Shown: positions 53,483-63,195, numbered from the stretch's first letter. The stretch: 64,000 bases of DNA from UBA6115 sp050953005 (GCA_050953005.1 JBMNLV010000010.1:72221-136220), one strand, 5' to 3'. Numbers and translations: made by a program. Notes: generated by a model from the letters alone, not told the origin.

Positions 53483-53974
53483 ATGAACAGCTACCGTTTC
53501 CGACCCAGACCCAGTTTCCAGGCTTCTTACGGTACCAGGAACCAGCAGCGGCTGCTAATGGCAGCGCTCATCGTTTTGCTGGTCGCCAGCCTGGTGTTGG
53601 GTTTTTTATACAGCCGCACGGTCATTTATCGCAACAAGTCCGAAGCCACCATGTATGCTCGCATCAACAGCAACCTGGTAGATGCCATAAGTCAGGTCAG
53701 CCGTATGGCAGGGGGAGTCCAATCCAATTCCTCCATCAAATTAGGCCAGATTCGCCAGCACATCTACGCCATGGATCAAGTTAATACCATCAGCTTGTCC
53801 ATATCCGGTGAAAAGGGGCGTTTGGTTCCCCAGGAGGCGCTCAACGCCTTATACAGCGTGCTGGAACGATATGAGGTGGCTGTGCAGACAGCTACCGGCA
53901 ACACGCTGGAATTGCGCACACTGCTGCTGACGCATCTGATGTCGCTGCAGGAGCTGCTGGTTGCGAAGGATTGA
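53483..53974 (+). CDS. Small membrane-anchored protein of unknown function
   Basis: A 163-residue protein with a basic N-terminus, one helix at 24-43 and an outside helical domain (SEATMYARINSNLVDAISQVSRMAGG; EALNALYSVLERYEVAVQTA), probably a short coiled coil. I recognise no family. GGAGAGG precedes the ATG. It is a single-gene unit between the Gld-like operon and ispE. Confidence 0.7.
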   Translation: MNSYRFRPRPSFQASYGTRNQQRLLMAALIVLLVASLVLGFLYSRTVIYRNKSEATMYARINSNLVDAISQVSRMAGGVQSNSSIKLGQIRQHIYAMDQVNTISLSISGEKGRLVPQEALNALYSVLERYEVAVQTATGNTLELRTLLLTHLMSLQELLVAKD

Positions 53975-54099
53975 ATGATGAAAGAAACGGTTTTCCCAAA
54001 GCCAGTGGAGATCGCAAATCTTTTACCATTGCTATTCTCAAGTCTTTGTGGCTGTCTTACCCAATGACATGGACTGGTTTGACTGATATATAAGCGTCC

Positions 54100-54948
54100 T
54101 TACACAGACAAGGTTCGGGTCAGCAGGCAGACCGGCCATTCCGAGCTCAGTGTTTCAGCGGCATGTTGCGCGCTGTTTTGGTCAGGGAATACGCCAAATA
54201 CCGCGCTGCCGCTCCCGGTCATTTGTGAAAAGAGCGCACCGGTTGCGTATAAGGATGCTACTGCGTTGCCAATTTCCGGGCACAGTGCGGTGGCGCTTTT
54301 TTGCAGTTGGTTGTGACACACGGCTTTCAGCCGGGACAGGTCTCCTGTGCGCAGAGCGTGCTTCGCTCCGGGCAGGTCAGCCGACCGGGGATCAGGGGCA
54401 GCGTCATAGCGCGCAAAAACCTCCCGGGTGGAAAGGCCTGCCGGCGGTTGCAGCAGCACCAGATGATGAGCCTGTGCGCCGGCGAGGGGCTGTATTGCTT
54501 CTCCGATGCCGCCCACGCGCGCAAGACCCATGTGCAGGCAAAGCGGCACATCCGCGCCCAATGTCACGCTGATTTTTTCCAACTGTCCTGTGTCCAGCCC
54601 GGCGCCCCACAGCATATTGAGGCCTTGCAGGACGGCCGCGGCATCCGCGCTGCCACCGCCCAGCCCTGCCTGGGACGGGATATGCTTTGTAAGGACAATG
54701 TGCGCGCCGTGTGGATAATTTGTAGCGGCCTTCAACGCTGTCGCAGCCCGGAAGGCCAGGTTGCTGCAGTCTGCGGGCACGTCATTCGCTCCGGAAAGTG
54801 TCAAATTTAGGTCCGCTTGTGGAAACAATTCAATGTCGTCTGCCAATTCCAGACGCTGTACGAGCATGTCCAACAGATGGTATCCGTCTGGGCGTATGCC
54901 GGTGATGTTCAGCGCCCAATTGATTTTAGCGTGGGCTTTCAACCGCAT
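54100..54948 (-). CDS. ispE: 4-diphosphocytidyl-2-C-methyl-D-erythritol kinase
   Basis: GHMP kinase of the non-mevalonate isoprenoid pathway. It has 282 residues: substrate end KAHAKINWALNITGIRPDGYH, ATP loop HIPSQAGLGGGSADAAA near residue 88, and the C-terminal MTGSGSAVFG loop. The ATG at 54948 with GGGAGGC is chosen. It overlaps the histidine kinase gene by 23 bases, an unusual housekeeping/two-component pairing. Confidence 0.95.
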   Translation of the reverse strand: MRLKAHAKINWALNITGIRPDGYHLLDMLVQRLELADDIELFPQADLNLTLSGANDVPADCSNLAFRAATALKAATNYPHGAHIVLTKHIPSQAGLGGGSADAAAVLQGLNMLWGAGLDTGQLEKISVTLGADVPLCLHMGLARVGGIGEAIQPLAGAQAHHLVLLQPPAGLSTREVFARYDAAPDPRSADLPGAKHALRTGDLSRLKAVCHNQLQKSATALCPEIGNAVASLYATGALFSQMTGSGSAVFGVFPDQNSAQHAAETLSSEWPVCLLTRTLSV

Positions 54949-56428
54949 GCTGCCTCCCGTTGCCCTCCCGGGCGCTGTCCAGCGTAAAGCGAAAGGCGGC
55001 GCCTTCCTGTGTGGGCAGCAGTTGAATGCCTTGCCCATGCCGCTCCAGGATGGCCTTGACGATGGCCAGGCCCAAACCTACGCCCTCCCCGGGTGTATGG
55101 GAATGGTCAGCCTTATAAAAACGGTCAAAAATCTTGTCCGCGTCCTCAGGCAGGATGCCCAGGCCATTGTCCGCCACGGTGATGGCCAGGGATTTTTTGC
55201 TTTGCTCATGTACACTGATGGAGATCCGGCCGCCCGTGGGCGTAAAACGGATGGCGTTGTCCAACAGGTTGATCAGCACCTGCTCTATCTGATCACGCAC
55301 CCCAAGGGCGTACAAATCATCCTGGTCAAAGGAGGTTACTACCTGGATATTTTTTTCCTCCAGTTGCTGGATGCGCGTTATCAGGACCAGCCGGATGAGC
55401 TCGCACAGGTTAAAGGAAGCAAGGGGAAGCGGCTTTTCCTGCGCCTCCGCGCGCGAAAGTGTCAGCAGACCTGAGACCAGTTGCCCCAAGCGCTTGGTCT
55501 CATTGAGCACGATGCGCAGGATTTGCTTTTGATCCTCCGGTTTGACGGTATCATCCAGCAACCCTTGTACAAAGCCCTGGATGCTGGTCATCGGGGAACG
55601 AAGCTCGTGGGAAAGATTGGCGATAAAGGCTTTGCGCGTTTCCTCGGTGTCCTGGATTTGCCGTGACATCCTGTTAAAGGCGCTTGAAAGCTCATCCAGT
55701 TCCAGGATGCCGCTGTCCTGCGCCGGTGGAGCGGGCAAGCCCCGGGCCATAAGCCCGGCGGAAGCAGCCATGCTCTTGAGTGGTCGCACCAGGCGTTTGG
55801 TGTAAAAGACCGCGATGGTTGCGCCTGCCAAAAAGGTGAGAAGCGCAGCCAGTGCGGCTTGCTGCCAGATCTGCGTGTAGGTGGCCTGGATGTTTTGCGC
55901 AGCGGTCTGAATATAAACCGCGCCCACTACGCTGCCTAACTGCTTCCAGGGTACTGCCACGGTAAACATCGGCCCGGCTTGTCCCTGGGTTTGGGAGATG
56001 ACCTCCTCGCCTTGCAGCACGCGCGCGAGTGTGCGCACCACCTCATAGGAATCCCAGTGGCTGGCCAATTCCTGGTGTTGGCTGATTACCTGTGAATAAT
56101 ATCCGGTGACGCGGCCGGTGCGGTCTACTACAAGACAGTAGGCCGCGTAGTCCTCATACACTGCGCGCAGCTTGCGCTCCATCATCTGCCGTGTCGCGTT
56201 GCGGCTGGGAGATAGCAACTCCGCCAGAGACACTTCATTGAGGGATCCGGCCAGGTAGGCGATATCATAGGCCTGCACTTTCAGTTCGTTGATGCGGCTG
56301 TCAATTTGCGTCTGACGGGAGGAGACGGCAAATACCAGCAGCATCAGCAATACGCTCAACAAAATGACCGCGGCGAACATCATCAGCAGCCGCGGGAAAA
56401 TGCCTGATCTGATTTTATTTGATTTCAA
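54926..56428 (-). CDS. Membrane sensor histidine kinase
   Basis: A 500-residue sensor. Helix 1 (about 14-36), an outside sensor domain to about 185, helix 2 (about 187-209), HAMP (about 210-262), dimerisation/phosphoacceptor FIANLSHELRSP with His near 278, then HATPase_c with N box NLLDNAIRFT, G1 VADNGLGI and G2 GEGVGLGLAIV. It is complete and overlaps its response regulator by 14 bases. Signal unknown; the architecture is ResE/PhoR/WalK-like. Confidence 0.94.
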   Translation of the reverse strand: MKSNKIRSGIFPRLLMMFAAVILLSVLLMLLVFAVSSRQTQIDSRINELKVQAYDIAYLAGSLNEVSLAELLSPSRNATRQMMERKLRAVYEDYAAYCLVVDRTGRVTGYYSQVISQHQELASHWDSYEVVRTLARVLQGEEVISQTQGQAGPMFTVAVPWKQLGSVVGAVYIQTAAQNIQATYTQIWQQAALAALLTFLAGATIAVFYTKRLVRPLKSMAASAGLMARGLPAPPAQDSGILELDELSSAFNRMSRQIQDTEETRKAFIANLSHELRSPMTSIQGFVQGLLDDTVKPEDQKQILRIVLNETKRLGQLVSGLLTLSRAEAQEKPLPLASFNLCELIRLVLITRIQQLEEKNIQVVTSFDQDDLYALGVRDQIEQVLINLLDNAIRFTPTGGRISISVHEQSKKSLAITVADNGLGILPEDADKIFDRFYKADHSHTPGEGVGLGLAIVKAILERHGQGIQLLPTQEGAAFRFTLDSAREGNGRQHAVESPR

Positions 56429-57098
56429 ATTTGTACCCTACTGACCATACCGTGCGCAGCGCCCAGCCAAAGCGCTCGCTGTCAGGCAGCTTTTCACGCA
56501 GGCGCTTGATGTGCACATCCACAGTGCGGCTGTCGCCAAAATAATCAAAACCCCATACCTTTTCAAGCAGCTGCTCGCGGGTAAACACCTGGTTTTGGTG
56601 CAGCGCCAGAAAGTGCAGCAATTCCAATTCCTTGGGAGGCATTTGTATCGACTTGCCGTCATAAATCACCTCATAGCTGGTCAGGCTGACTGACAGCCCG
56701 GGAAAACGCAGAGAATCATCAGCATTGCCTGGCGCTGCCGAGCGGCGCAGCACAGCTTTGATACGGGCGATCATCTCCCTGGGATCAAAGGGTTTGGTGA
56801 TGTAATCATCCGCGCCTAATTCCAGACTCTTGACCTTGTCGAAGGTTTCCTCCTTGGCGCTGAGCATGATGATGGGTAAACGGCTTTCCTTGCGAACCTC
56901 CCGGCAGACCTCCCATCCGTCTATACCTGGCAACATGATATCCAGCAGCATCAAGTCAGGGGCTTGCTGGCGAAAGGCGGTCAGCGCTTCGTCCCCGCGC
57001 AGGTATTGGCGCACCTCATAGCCTTCCTGTTCCAGATACATCCGGATAAGCTTGGAGATGTTGGCGTCATCGTCCACCACGTAGATGAGCGTCTTCAC
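56415..57098 (-). CDS. OmpR-family response regulator
   Basis: A 227-residue regulator: receiver (1-120) with acidic pocket VVDDDANISK, phospho-Asp in LLDIMLPGIDGW and Lys in TKPFDPRE; winged-helix DNA-binding domain (about 130-225) with TVDVHIKRLREKL. Normal length is reached with GTG at 57098; the longer ATG reading adds about 80 unrelated residues from the leader and its tandem repeat. It controls, and is coupled to, the histidine kinase that follows. Confidence 0.92.
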   Translation of the reverse strand: MKTLIYVVDDDANISKLIRMYLEQEGYEVRQYLRGDEALTAFRQQAPDLMLLDIMLPGIDGWEVCREVRKESRLPIIMLSAKEETFDKVKSLELGADDYITKPFDPREMIARIKAVLRRSAAPGNADDSLRFPGLSVSLTSYEVIYDGKSIQMPPKELELLHFLALHQNQVFTREQLLEKVWGFDYFGDSRTVDVHIKRLREKLPDSERFGWALRTVWSVGYKFEIK

Positions 57099-57131
57099 CG
57101 CTGGCACCGCCTTTCCGTTCTTGCTGCTACC

Positions 57132-57161
57132 ATCATAACAGAAAACACCTGGTTGGGACAA
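57132..57161 (-). promoter_or_regulatory. Probable promoter of the two-component/ispE operon
   Basis: Minus-strand TTGTCC and TATGAT with an 18-base spacer and a TG one base before the -10, about 30 bases ahead of the GTG start. Confidence 0.55.
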
Positions 57162-57251
57162 CGATCGGAGAGCCTGATTTATGCCTTCGCCACCAGGCTG
57201 CAGCCTTTGAAAACCCGGAAAATCCTGTGCAGTGTTTTCCAAGACCACAGG

Positions 57252-57303
57252 ATGGTCATGAAGCTGCTCAATGAATATGGTCATGAAGCTGCTCAATGAA
57301 TAT
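57252..57303. repeat. Perfect 25-bp tandem duplication
   Basis: The unit GGTCATGAAGCTGCTCAATG plus AATAT occurs twice head to tail. It lies about 90 bases upstream of the two-component promoter and past the mutS2 stop, outside any supported gene. Confidence 0.9.
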
Positions 57304-57349
57304 CCCGGCGTTGCTTCCTGCTCCGGATTCTCTATCACAAGGCCTGACC

Positions 57350-59695
57350 TTACTTCAAAGTCACCACTGTCACACCGGTTTCACCCTCGCCATACTTCCC
57401 TGCTCGCTGTGAGGCGATCAGGTGGTGATGCCTGAGGTGCGTGCGCAGCCCGGCGCGTAGCGTGCCGGTACCCTTGCCGTGGATGATAAAGACCTCATGC
57501 AGCCCGGCCAAAGTGGCTGAATCAAGGTAGTTGTCCACTGCGGCAATGGCCTCATCAAGCGCCATGCCGCGCACGTCACATTCCATCTTGACGCTGCGTT
57601 CGCCCGCGGCTGTACTGGCACGGACTACGGTTTGCTTTTGAACACGTGGCTGGGAAGCGGAGCGCAACTGGTTTACCGGCACGCGCATTTTCAGGATGCC
57701 CGCCTGCACCTGGACCTCGTTTTTGGCGTCCGGGAGGCTGAGCACAGTGGCCGGCGCGTTGTTGACCGCGAGCAGCACCTGCATGTTGACCTGGATGTCC
57801 TGCGTACTGAGTTCGTCACCTGTGGCGTCGCTGTCCAATCCGCCGGAAAACTCATCGCCAAGCGCGCGCATGCGCCGCCGCAGCTGGTTTACCGCATTGG
57901 GGTCGGCGGCTTTGAGGTTTTTCAGCTCCTCAAGCACCGCAGCACTCTCCCTGCGGGCCTTTTCGATAATGCGCTTTGCCTCATCACGGGCTTTGGCGCG
58001 TGCGCCTTCACGCAACTCGGCCATCTCCCGGTGCAGCTCCTGCACCTCGCGCTTGAGGCGCAAGGACTCCTGGTGCGCCGCCTCAGCTTGTTCCCGTTCG
58101 CGCTGGGCGGCTTGCCGCTGGTCCTGGGCGCTGGCAATAACATCTTCAAACAGCAGGGTTTCTTTGCTGAGCAGCTCCTGGGCATCTGCGATCAGGCGGT
58201 CGGATAAGCCCAGACGCCGGGAAATCTCAAAGGCGTTGGACTTTCCGGGCACCCCAATGGACAGGCGGAAGGTGGGTGAGAGGGTAGCTACATCAAACTC
58301 AACGCTGGCGTTTTCAGCCCCCGGTGTGGCCAGGGCAAAGGCTTTCAGCTCGCTGTAGTGTGTGGTGGCCACGCAGCGGGTGCCCAGTTTGAGCATTCTC
58401 TGCAAAATGGCCTGGGCAAGGGCGGCGCCTTCAGTCGGGTCAGTGCCCGCGCCCAATTCGTCAAACAGCACCAGATCTTCTTTGCCGGCTTCTTCAAGGA
58501 TGGACACGATGTTGGTCATATGTGAGGAAAAGGTGGACAGCGATTGCTCAATGCTCTGCTCATCCCCAATGTCCGCGAAGACCTGCTCAAACATCGCCAC
58601 CTGCGTTCCCAGCTGTCCGGGAACATGCATACCGGCCAGCGCCATGAGCGTAATCAGCCCCACTGTCTTGAGCGTCACGGTTTTTCCGCCGGTGTTGGGT
58701 CCTGTGATGACCAGCGTAGTAAAATCCTCCCCCAGCCACAGGTCGCAAGGGACGACAACCTCATCAGGGATCAGCGGATGGCGCACCTTGACAAACTTCA
58801 AATAGCCTCTGCGGTTTATCTGCGGGCGGATAGCGCGCTGATGCCGGGCCAGGGCAGCCTTGGCAAAGCGGAAGTCCAGCTCAACCAGGATATCCAGGTT
58901 TTCCGCCAACTCATCCGCCTGGTCGCCCACGCGCGCTGAGAGCTCGGCCAGGATGTGCTCAATTTCCACACGTTCCTTGGCCTGCCATTCCTTTAGCTCG
59001 TTGCCGGCCTCAACCACAGCCATGGGCTCAATAAACAGGGTGGCGCCGGTTGCGGACTGATCATGCACCAGACCGGGCACCTGGCTGCGGAATTCCTGGC
59101 GCACCGGCAGTACATAGCGGCCATTGCGCATGGTAATCAGGCTGTCCTGCAGATACTTGGAGGAGCTGCCATGGGCGATGGCCTGAAGTCGCTCACGGAT
59201 GCGGTCGTTGCATTGCCGCATGTGCCGTCGGATATCCGCCAGCTGCGCGCTGGCAGTGTCAGCTACCTCTTCTTCTGAAATGAGCGCGTCGGAAATGGCG
59301 CGCTCCAGCTGCCTGAGCGGAGCCAGGCGGGAGGCCAGGGCGGACAGCTGCGGGGTGCGCTCCTCCTCATCCTGGGCCAAGGCATTGCGGGCGGCAGCCG
59401 TGGCGCGCAACAATTCCGCCGTGTCAAGCAGTGCCCGCGGCGGCAGGGTGGAGCCCTTGCTTGCCAGGCTCAGCCAGCCGGATACGTCCTTAAAAGGAAT
59501 CAAAGGGTTGTCACCGCGGCGCAGCAGCACCAACAGCGCTTCCTCAGTCTCATGCTGGGCACGTTCCACCTGCTCCATGCGGTCATAGGGTACAAGGGCA
59601 GCGCAGCGCTGTTGTCCCGGTTCGGTCAGCGCATAAGTTCTAAGCTGCTCAATGATCTTGGTGAATTCCAGGGTGCGCAGGGCTTTCTGGTTCAT
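57350..59695 (-). CDS. mutS2: Endonuclease MutS2
   Basis: A 781-residue MutS2; the family limits homologous recombination and rescues collided ribosomes. An N-terminal clamp/lever region leads to the ATPase domain with Walker A GPNTGGKTVTLKT (near 337), LFDELGAGTDPTEGA and the Walker B region; a long coiled coil (about 515-625) precedes the C-terminal Smr nuclease domain with HGKGTG near residue 742. GGAGG precedes the ATG. It is last in the cyclophilin-zapA-U32-mutS2 order. Confidence 0.96.
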   Translation of the reverse strand: MNQKALRTLEFTKIIEQLRTYALTEPGQQRCAALVPYDRMEQVERAQHETEEALLVLLRRGDNPLIPFKDVSGWLSLASKGSTLPPRALLDTAELLRATAAARNALAQDEEERTPQLSALASRLAPLRQLERAISDALISEEEVADTASAQLADIRRHMRQCNDRIRERLQAIAHGSSSKYLQDSLITMRNGRYVLPVRQEFRSQVPGLVHDQSATGATLFIEPMAVVEAGNELKEWQAKERVEIEHILAELSARVGDQADELAENLDILVELDFRFAKAALARHQRAIRPQINRRGYLKFVKVRHPLIPDEVVVPCDLWLGEDFTTLVITGPNTGGKTVTLKTVGLITLMALAGMHVPGQLGTQVAMFEQVFADIGDEQSIEQSLSTFSSHMTNIVSILEEAGKEDLVLFDELGAGTDPTEGAALAQAILQRMLKLGTRCVATTHYSELKAFALATPGAENASVEFDVATLSPTFRLSIGVPGKSNAFEISRRLGLSDRLIADAQELLSKETLLFEDVIASAQDQRQAAQREREQAEAAHQESLRLKREVQELHREMAELREGARAKARDEAKRIIEKARRESAAVLEELKNLKAADPNAVNQLRRRMRALGDEFSGGLDSDATGDELSTQDIQVNMQVLLAVNNAPATVLSLPDAKNEVQVQAGILKMRVPVNQLRSASQPRVQKQTVVRASTAAGERSVKMECDVRGMALDEAIAAVDNYLDSATLAGLHEVFIIHGKGTGTLRAGLRTHLRHHHLIASQRAGKYGEGETGVTVVTLK

Positions 59696-59725
59696 GCGTG
59701 CCTCCGGTTCATATAGTAAACACGT

Positions 59726-62047
59726 TTATTTTACGCCCAGCAGGAAACGAACCGGCTGGGGGTGGGTACTGTTCTCAGTGGCGGCGCAATGCATGAGCGC
59801 GGCATAGTGACGGGTGGCGCGCAGGGCTTGTGCCTGCTCATCCATGCGAAGATCCATTAGCCAGCTCATCTTTGGCGCCAGGTTTGATAGATGAAGCGGC
59901 GTGTGGTGATACAGAGAAATCAGACATCTGTCATCAAAATGAGTGGGGGAGAGCGGATAGCGCGCGTCCAGGCGGTCCACAAGGCTTTGTCCGCGGATGC
60001 CCTGGCCGCGCTCGCACAGTGCACAGCCTGCTTTGTTCCTGTCCATGCCGCGGATTTGGCGCTCCGGACAATGGTTGAGCAGCATCAGCACTGCGCGGCC
60101 GTAAACCGGCAGTACCAGCTCCATGATGTCCGTAGGCAGGCAGGAAATTTCCTCGCCTGACAGTTCTCTGGACAACACACAGGCAGTGATGCCAAAGGCT
60201 TTCAACAACCGGAGGCTATGCTCATTCCAGGCCGGAATGCCTTCGCCGCTCATGCTTGCGCCGGCAGTCAACTGCCCGATATTGTCCGCCATCAAGTGCA
60301 GTCCGGCTTCCCGGGCCAGTCTGACAGCTTTGTTCAGATCCGCTCCGGACAGTTGCCGTGGCAGCAGCAGCGTGTCCCCGGGCACGGTGTCCTCCAGCGC
60401 CTGTTCAAACGCGCCTTTACGATAGGTGTCGATGTAGGTGATGATATGGTCCGCTCCGGCTTCCAGAAACGCGGAACGGTTTGCGCCCGCGGGCAGGATG
60501 GCCATCAGCCGCGGCGCGCATACGCTGTTGTTCGGGCTTGTATCGGGAGCCAGGATGGCCTTGTCAGGATCTGGCAGCTGATGGGCGCTTATCAGCGCTT
60601 CCTCCAATTGGACCAGCGCGTCACGGCGCAGCGCATTGAGCGCACCTGCGCTTAAAAAAGCTGGCGCTGCGCTGTAAAGAGACAGCTTGTCCAATACAAA
60701 GGGGGTACCGCCTGTCTTGTCCAACTGCCTGCGGGCAGCGGATTGGTCCAGCGGTCTGTTTTGTGCCGTCTGTGCTGTCTCGCCCCATACCTGCGCGTTC
60801 ACCACACCGCGACTGACGGTCAGTTGTGAAGCCTGCCCGGGCGCCAGGCTCAGCTCCGCGTCAAATGCCAGGCGCGGCAGCACATCCGCCGCCTGCCGGG
60901 CGCGCAGCAACTGCGTTTCATCCTGCAGTTTCCATACGGTATCGTGCACAGCTGGCGCCTGGCGCAGCCGCAGGGTCGCCTCCCTGCCGGCGTTCACCGG
61001 AGGACCGGAATAAATGCATTCCTGCTCTGCCCGGCCGCGCAACTGCAAACCGTCGCCATTGCCCAGGGGCATGTCCAGCCTGACCTTTGCCAGGACAAAG
61101 CCTGCACGTGGCTGTACTGCCGTCACGCGCCCAAGGTACACGCCCAGGTGAGAGACGTGCTGATCCCCGATCAGCGCTGCGTCCTGCTGCCCCATGGCAT
61201 GGCCTGCCGTAAAGCCGCGGCTGAAAATTTGTTCAAGCGCTCTCTGATCTGCCTGCAGGTCGGCCGCAGGCAGATTATTTGCCGCACGGTCCAGGGCACG
61301 GCGGTAGATATCTGTAACGATGTAGACATATTCGGCGCGCTTTAAACGGCCTTCAATCTTGAAGCTGCTGGCGCCTGCGGCCAGCAGCTGCGGCAATGCT
61401 TCCAGGGTATTCAGGTCGTGCATGGACAGCAGCCCGCCGGCATGATCCTTGTATTGGTATTGCAATCGGCAGGGCTGGGCACATTTGCCGCGGTTGCCGC
61501 TGCGCCCGCCGATCTGTGAGGAGAACAGGCATTGCCCGCTGACGGATACGCACATGGCTCCATGGACAAAGACCTCTGTCTGTATGCCGGTTTGGGCGAC
61601 CTCACACATGGCGTCCAGGCTGCATTCCCGGGCAAGCACCACGCGGGAAATGCCCAATTGCTGCAGCACACGGGCGCCGGGAGCGTTGTGCACGCTCATC
61701 TGGGTGCTGGCATGGACACATATTTGCGGATACGCTGTCTTGATGAGTCCCGCCAGACCCAGATCCTGTATAATCAGCGCGTCCGCGCGCAAGGCGACAA
61801 GGCGCTCCAGCAAAGCCAACAGGCTGTTCATCTCCTGCGGTTTGATCAGGGTATTGACAGTCACATAAACACGCACGCCGTACAGGTGCGCAAAACGGAT
61901 GGCGTCTTCCAGCGCCTGGTCATCAAAGCCGGCCGTGGCACGCGCGCCAAAGGCTGCGGCGCCCAGGTAGACTGCGTCCGCACCTGCGGCAATGGCGGCG
62001 CGCAGGGCTTCCGGGCTGCCGGCAGGAGAAAGCAGCTCAGGCTTCAT
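59726..62047 (-). CDS. U32-family peptidase with DUF3656 (RlhA-like, tRNA/rRNA hydroxylation group)
   Basis: A 773-residue protein. The N-terminal U32 barrel starts ELLSPAGSPEALRAAIAAGADAVYLG and holds the cysteine set for an iron-sulfur cluster (HGAMCVSVSGQCLFSS, GKCAQPCRL). A DUF3656 domain and a C-terminal extension with further cysteines (CPERQ, CALCERGQ) follow. Relatives TrhP and RlhA hydroxylate RNA using prephenate; which RNA is targeted here is not clear. The ATG at 62047 overlaps zapA by 11 bases; a longer reading is rejected. Confidence 0.88.
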   Translation of the reverse strand: MKPELLSPAGSPEALRAAIAAGADAVYLGAAAFGARATAGFDDQALEDAIRFAHLYGVRVYVTVNTLIKPQEMNSLLALLERLVALRADALIIQDLGLAGLIKTAYPQICVHASTQMSVHNAPGARVLQQLGISRVVLARECSLDAMCEVAQTGIQTEVFVHGAMCVSVSGQCLFSSQIGGRSGNRGKCAQPCRLQYQYKDHAGGLLSMHDLNTLEALPQLLAAGASSFKIEGRLKRAEYVYIVTDIYRRALDRAANNLPAADLQADQRALEQIFSRGFTAGHAMGQQDAALIGDQHVSHLGVYLGRVTAVQPRAGFVLAKVRLDMPLGNGDGLQLRGRAEQECIYSGPPVNAGREATLRLRQAPAVHDTVWKLQDETQLLRARQAADVLPRLAFDAELSLAPGQASQLTVSRGVVNAQVWGETAQTAQNRPLDQSAARRQLDKTGGTPFVLDKLSLYSAAPAFLSAGALNALRRDALVQLEEALISAHQLPDPDKAILAPDTSPNNSVCAPRLMAILPAGANRSAFLEAGADHIITYIDTYRKGAFEQALEDTVPGDTLLLPRQLSGADLNKAVRLAREAGLHLMADNIGQLTAGASMSGEGIPAWNEHSLRLLKAFGITACVLSRELSGEEISCLPTDIMELVLPVYGRAVLMLLNHCPERQIRGMDRNKAGCALCERGQGIRGQSLVDRLDARYPLSPTHFDDRCLISLYHHTPLHLSNLAPKMSWLMDLRMDEQAQALRATRHYAALMHCAATENSTHPQPVRFLLGVK

Positions 62048-62306
62048 CCGCCGTGCCTTTATTGATGCCTTCCAGCTGTGCGCGCAACCGCGCGGCCAGG
62101 GTCTGCGCCTTGACCAGTTCATCCGCGATGGATAAGGCGGCAGCGACAGCGCAGGCCTCCATGTTCAGGCCGGGGTTTTGCGCCGCGGTTTCGCGTATGC
62201 GCCGGTCTGTGATCTCCGCCAGATGGTGGTAGTGAGCAGGCTCCTCCATGCCGGAAAGCTGGTAGGACCTCCCGGCTACCTGGACTGTTTGAGTGGTGAG
62301 CTTCAT
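62037..62306 (-). CDS. zapA: Cell division protein ZapA
   Basis: A 89-residue FtsZ-ring stabiliser. The family start VQVAGRSYQLSG, then YHHLAEITDRRIRE and a C-terminal helix (IADELVKAQTLAARLRAQLEG) that forms the coiled-coil dimer. It overlaps the cyclophilin stop by four bases. Confidence 0.92.
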   Translation of the reverse strand: MKLTTQTVQVAGRSYQLSGMEEPAHYHHLAEITDRRIRETAAQNPGLNMEACAVAAALSIADELVKAQTLAARLRAQLEGINKGTADEA

Positions 62307-62968
62307 TGCTTCAGGTGCGTGAATGGATAATCCACGCCATAGGTTTCCACACGGATGCTCTGGATAACCTGGTCTTCAAAAGGACGGTCAGCGTTGTTGC
62401 GCTTGGAGGATACAATCTGGTCTGCTGTTTCCATGCCGGTGAGTACCTTGCCAAAGGCGGCATAGTTGCCATCCAGATGCGGCGCGTCCGCTACCATGAT
62501 GAAAAACTGGCTGCCTGCTGAATCCATGCGCATGCTGCGCGCCATGCTCAACACGCCGCGGGTGTGTTTGAGGTTGTTGATGACGCCGTTGCCTGAAAAC
62601 TCACCCTTAATGGAATAACCCGGGCCACCCATGCCTGTACCGTTGGGGCAGCCGCCCTGGATCATAAATCCGGGAATGACCCGGTGAAAAATCAGCCCGT
62701 CATAAAAGGAAGCGTTGGCCAGGGCAATAAAGTTGCCCACACTCTCCGGCGCGATTTCCGGATAAAGCTCCCCGGTAAGCACCTGGCCGTTTTTCATGGT
62801 GATAGTAAAGGTAGGGTTCTGGTTCATACTCTCCTCCGGTTGATGATTTGGTGGTTGCGAGTCCGTTGTGGCGGACACGCCCGGCAAAAGCAGCATCATC
62901 AGGCACAGGGCAGCTGAAAACAGCCTGGCAATGCTGCGCCATTGGGGGAGTTGTAGTGGAAATCTCAT
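62303..62968 (-). CDS. Cyclophilin-type peptidylprolyl isomerase with signal peptide and a second start
   Basis: A 221-residue foldase. The active-site Arg, Phe and Gln lie in FHRVIPGFMIQGG; SQFFIMVADAPHLDGNYAAFGKV completes the fold. The first ATG (62968, AAAGGAGG) gives a signal peptide (core LFSAALCLMMLLLPGV, cut near VSA). A second ATG at 62827 (residue 48), itself behind GGAGGAG, begins exactly where cytoplasmic cyclophilins do (MNQNPTFTITMKNG). Both exported and cytoplasmic forms may be made. Confidence 0.93.
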   Translation of the reverse strand: MRFPLQLPQWRSIARLFSAALCLMMLLLPGVSATTDSQPPNHQPEESMNQNPTFTITMKNGQVLTGELYPEIAPESVGNFIALANASFYDGLIFHRVIPGFMIQGGCPNGTGMGGPGYSIKGEFSGNGVINNLKHTRGVLSMARSMRMDSAGSQFFIMVADAPHLDGNYAAFGKVLTGMETADQIVSSKRNNADRPFEDQVIQSIRVETYGVDYPFTHLKQ

Positions 62969-63128
62969 GACAGCCTCCTTTTAAATGTCTCTGACATGAT
63001 GCAGACAAGCCAAGGTGAGGATACCACAGGAAGCGGCGTACAACAAGAATGGAGGATGTATTCCTGTGCTTTATTCATCGGGACAAAATATACCATGATA
63101 CGCGATAAGAGGTAGTAAGTCTGTGTTC

Positions 63129-63171
63129 TGAAACAATTCGCGCGCCATAGTGAAACAATCATGCGCCATAG
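63129..63171. repeat. Imperfect direct repeat, about 21-22 bp, two copies
   Basis: TGAAACAAT then 3-5 variable bases then GCGCCATAG occurs at 63129-63150 and 63151-63171, directly adjacent. Confidence 0.8.
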
Positions 63172-63195
63172 TGTTGTTCCAGCTGTTCGCGCCTG

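Noticed and set aside
54926..56428. Mobile-element or prophage origin of any part of the window
   Set aside because: No integrase, transposase, terminal inverted repeats or phage structural genes were found.
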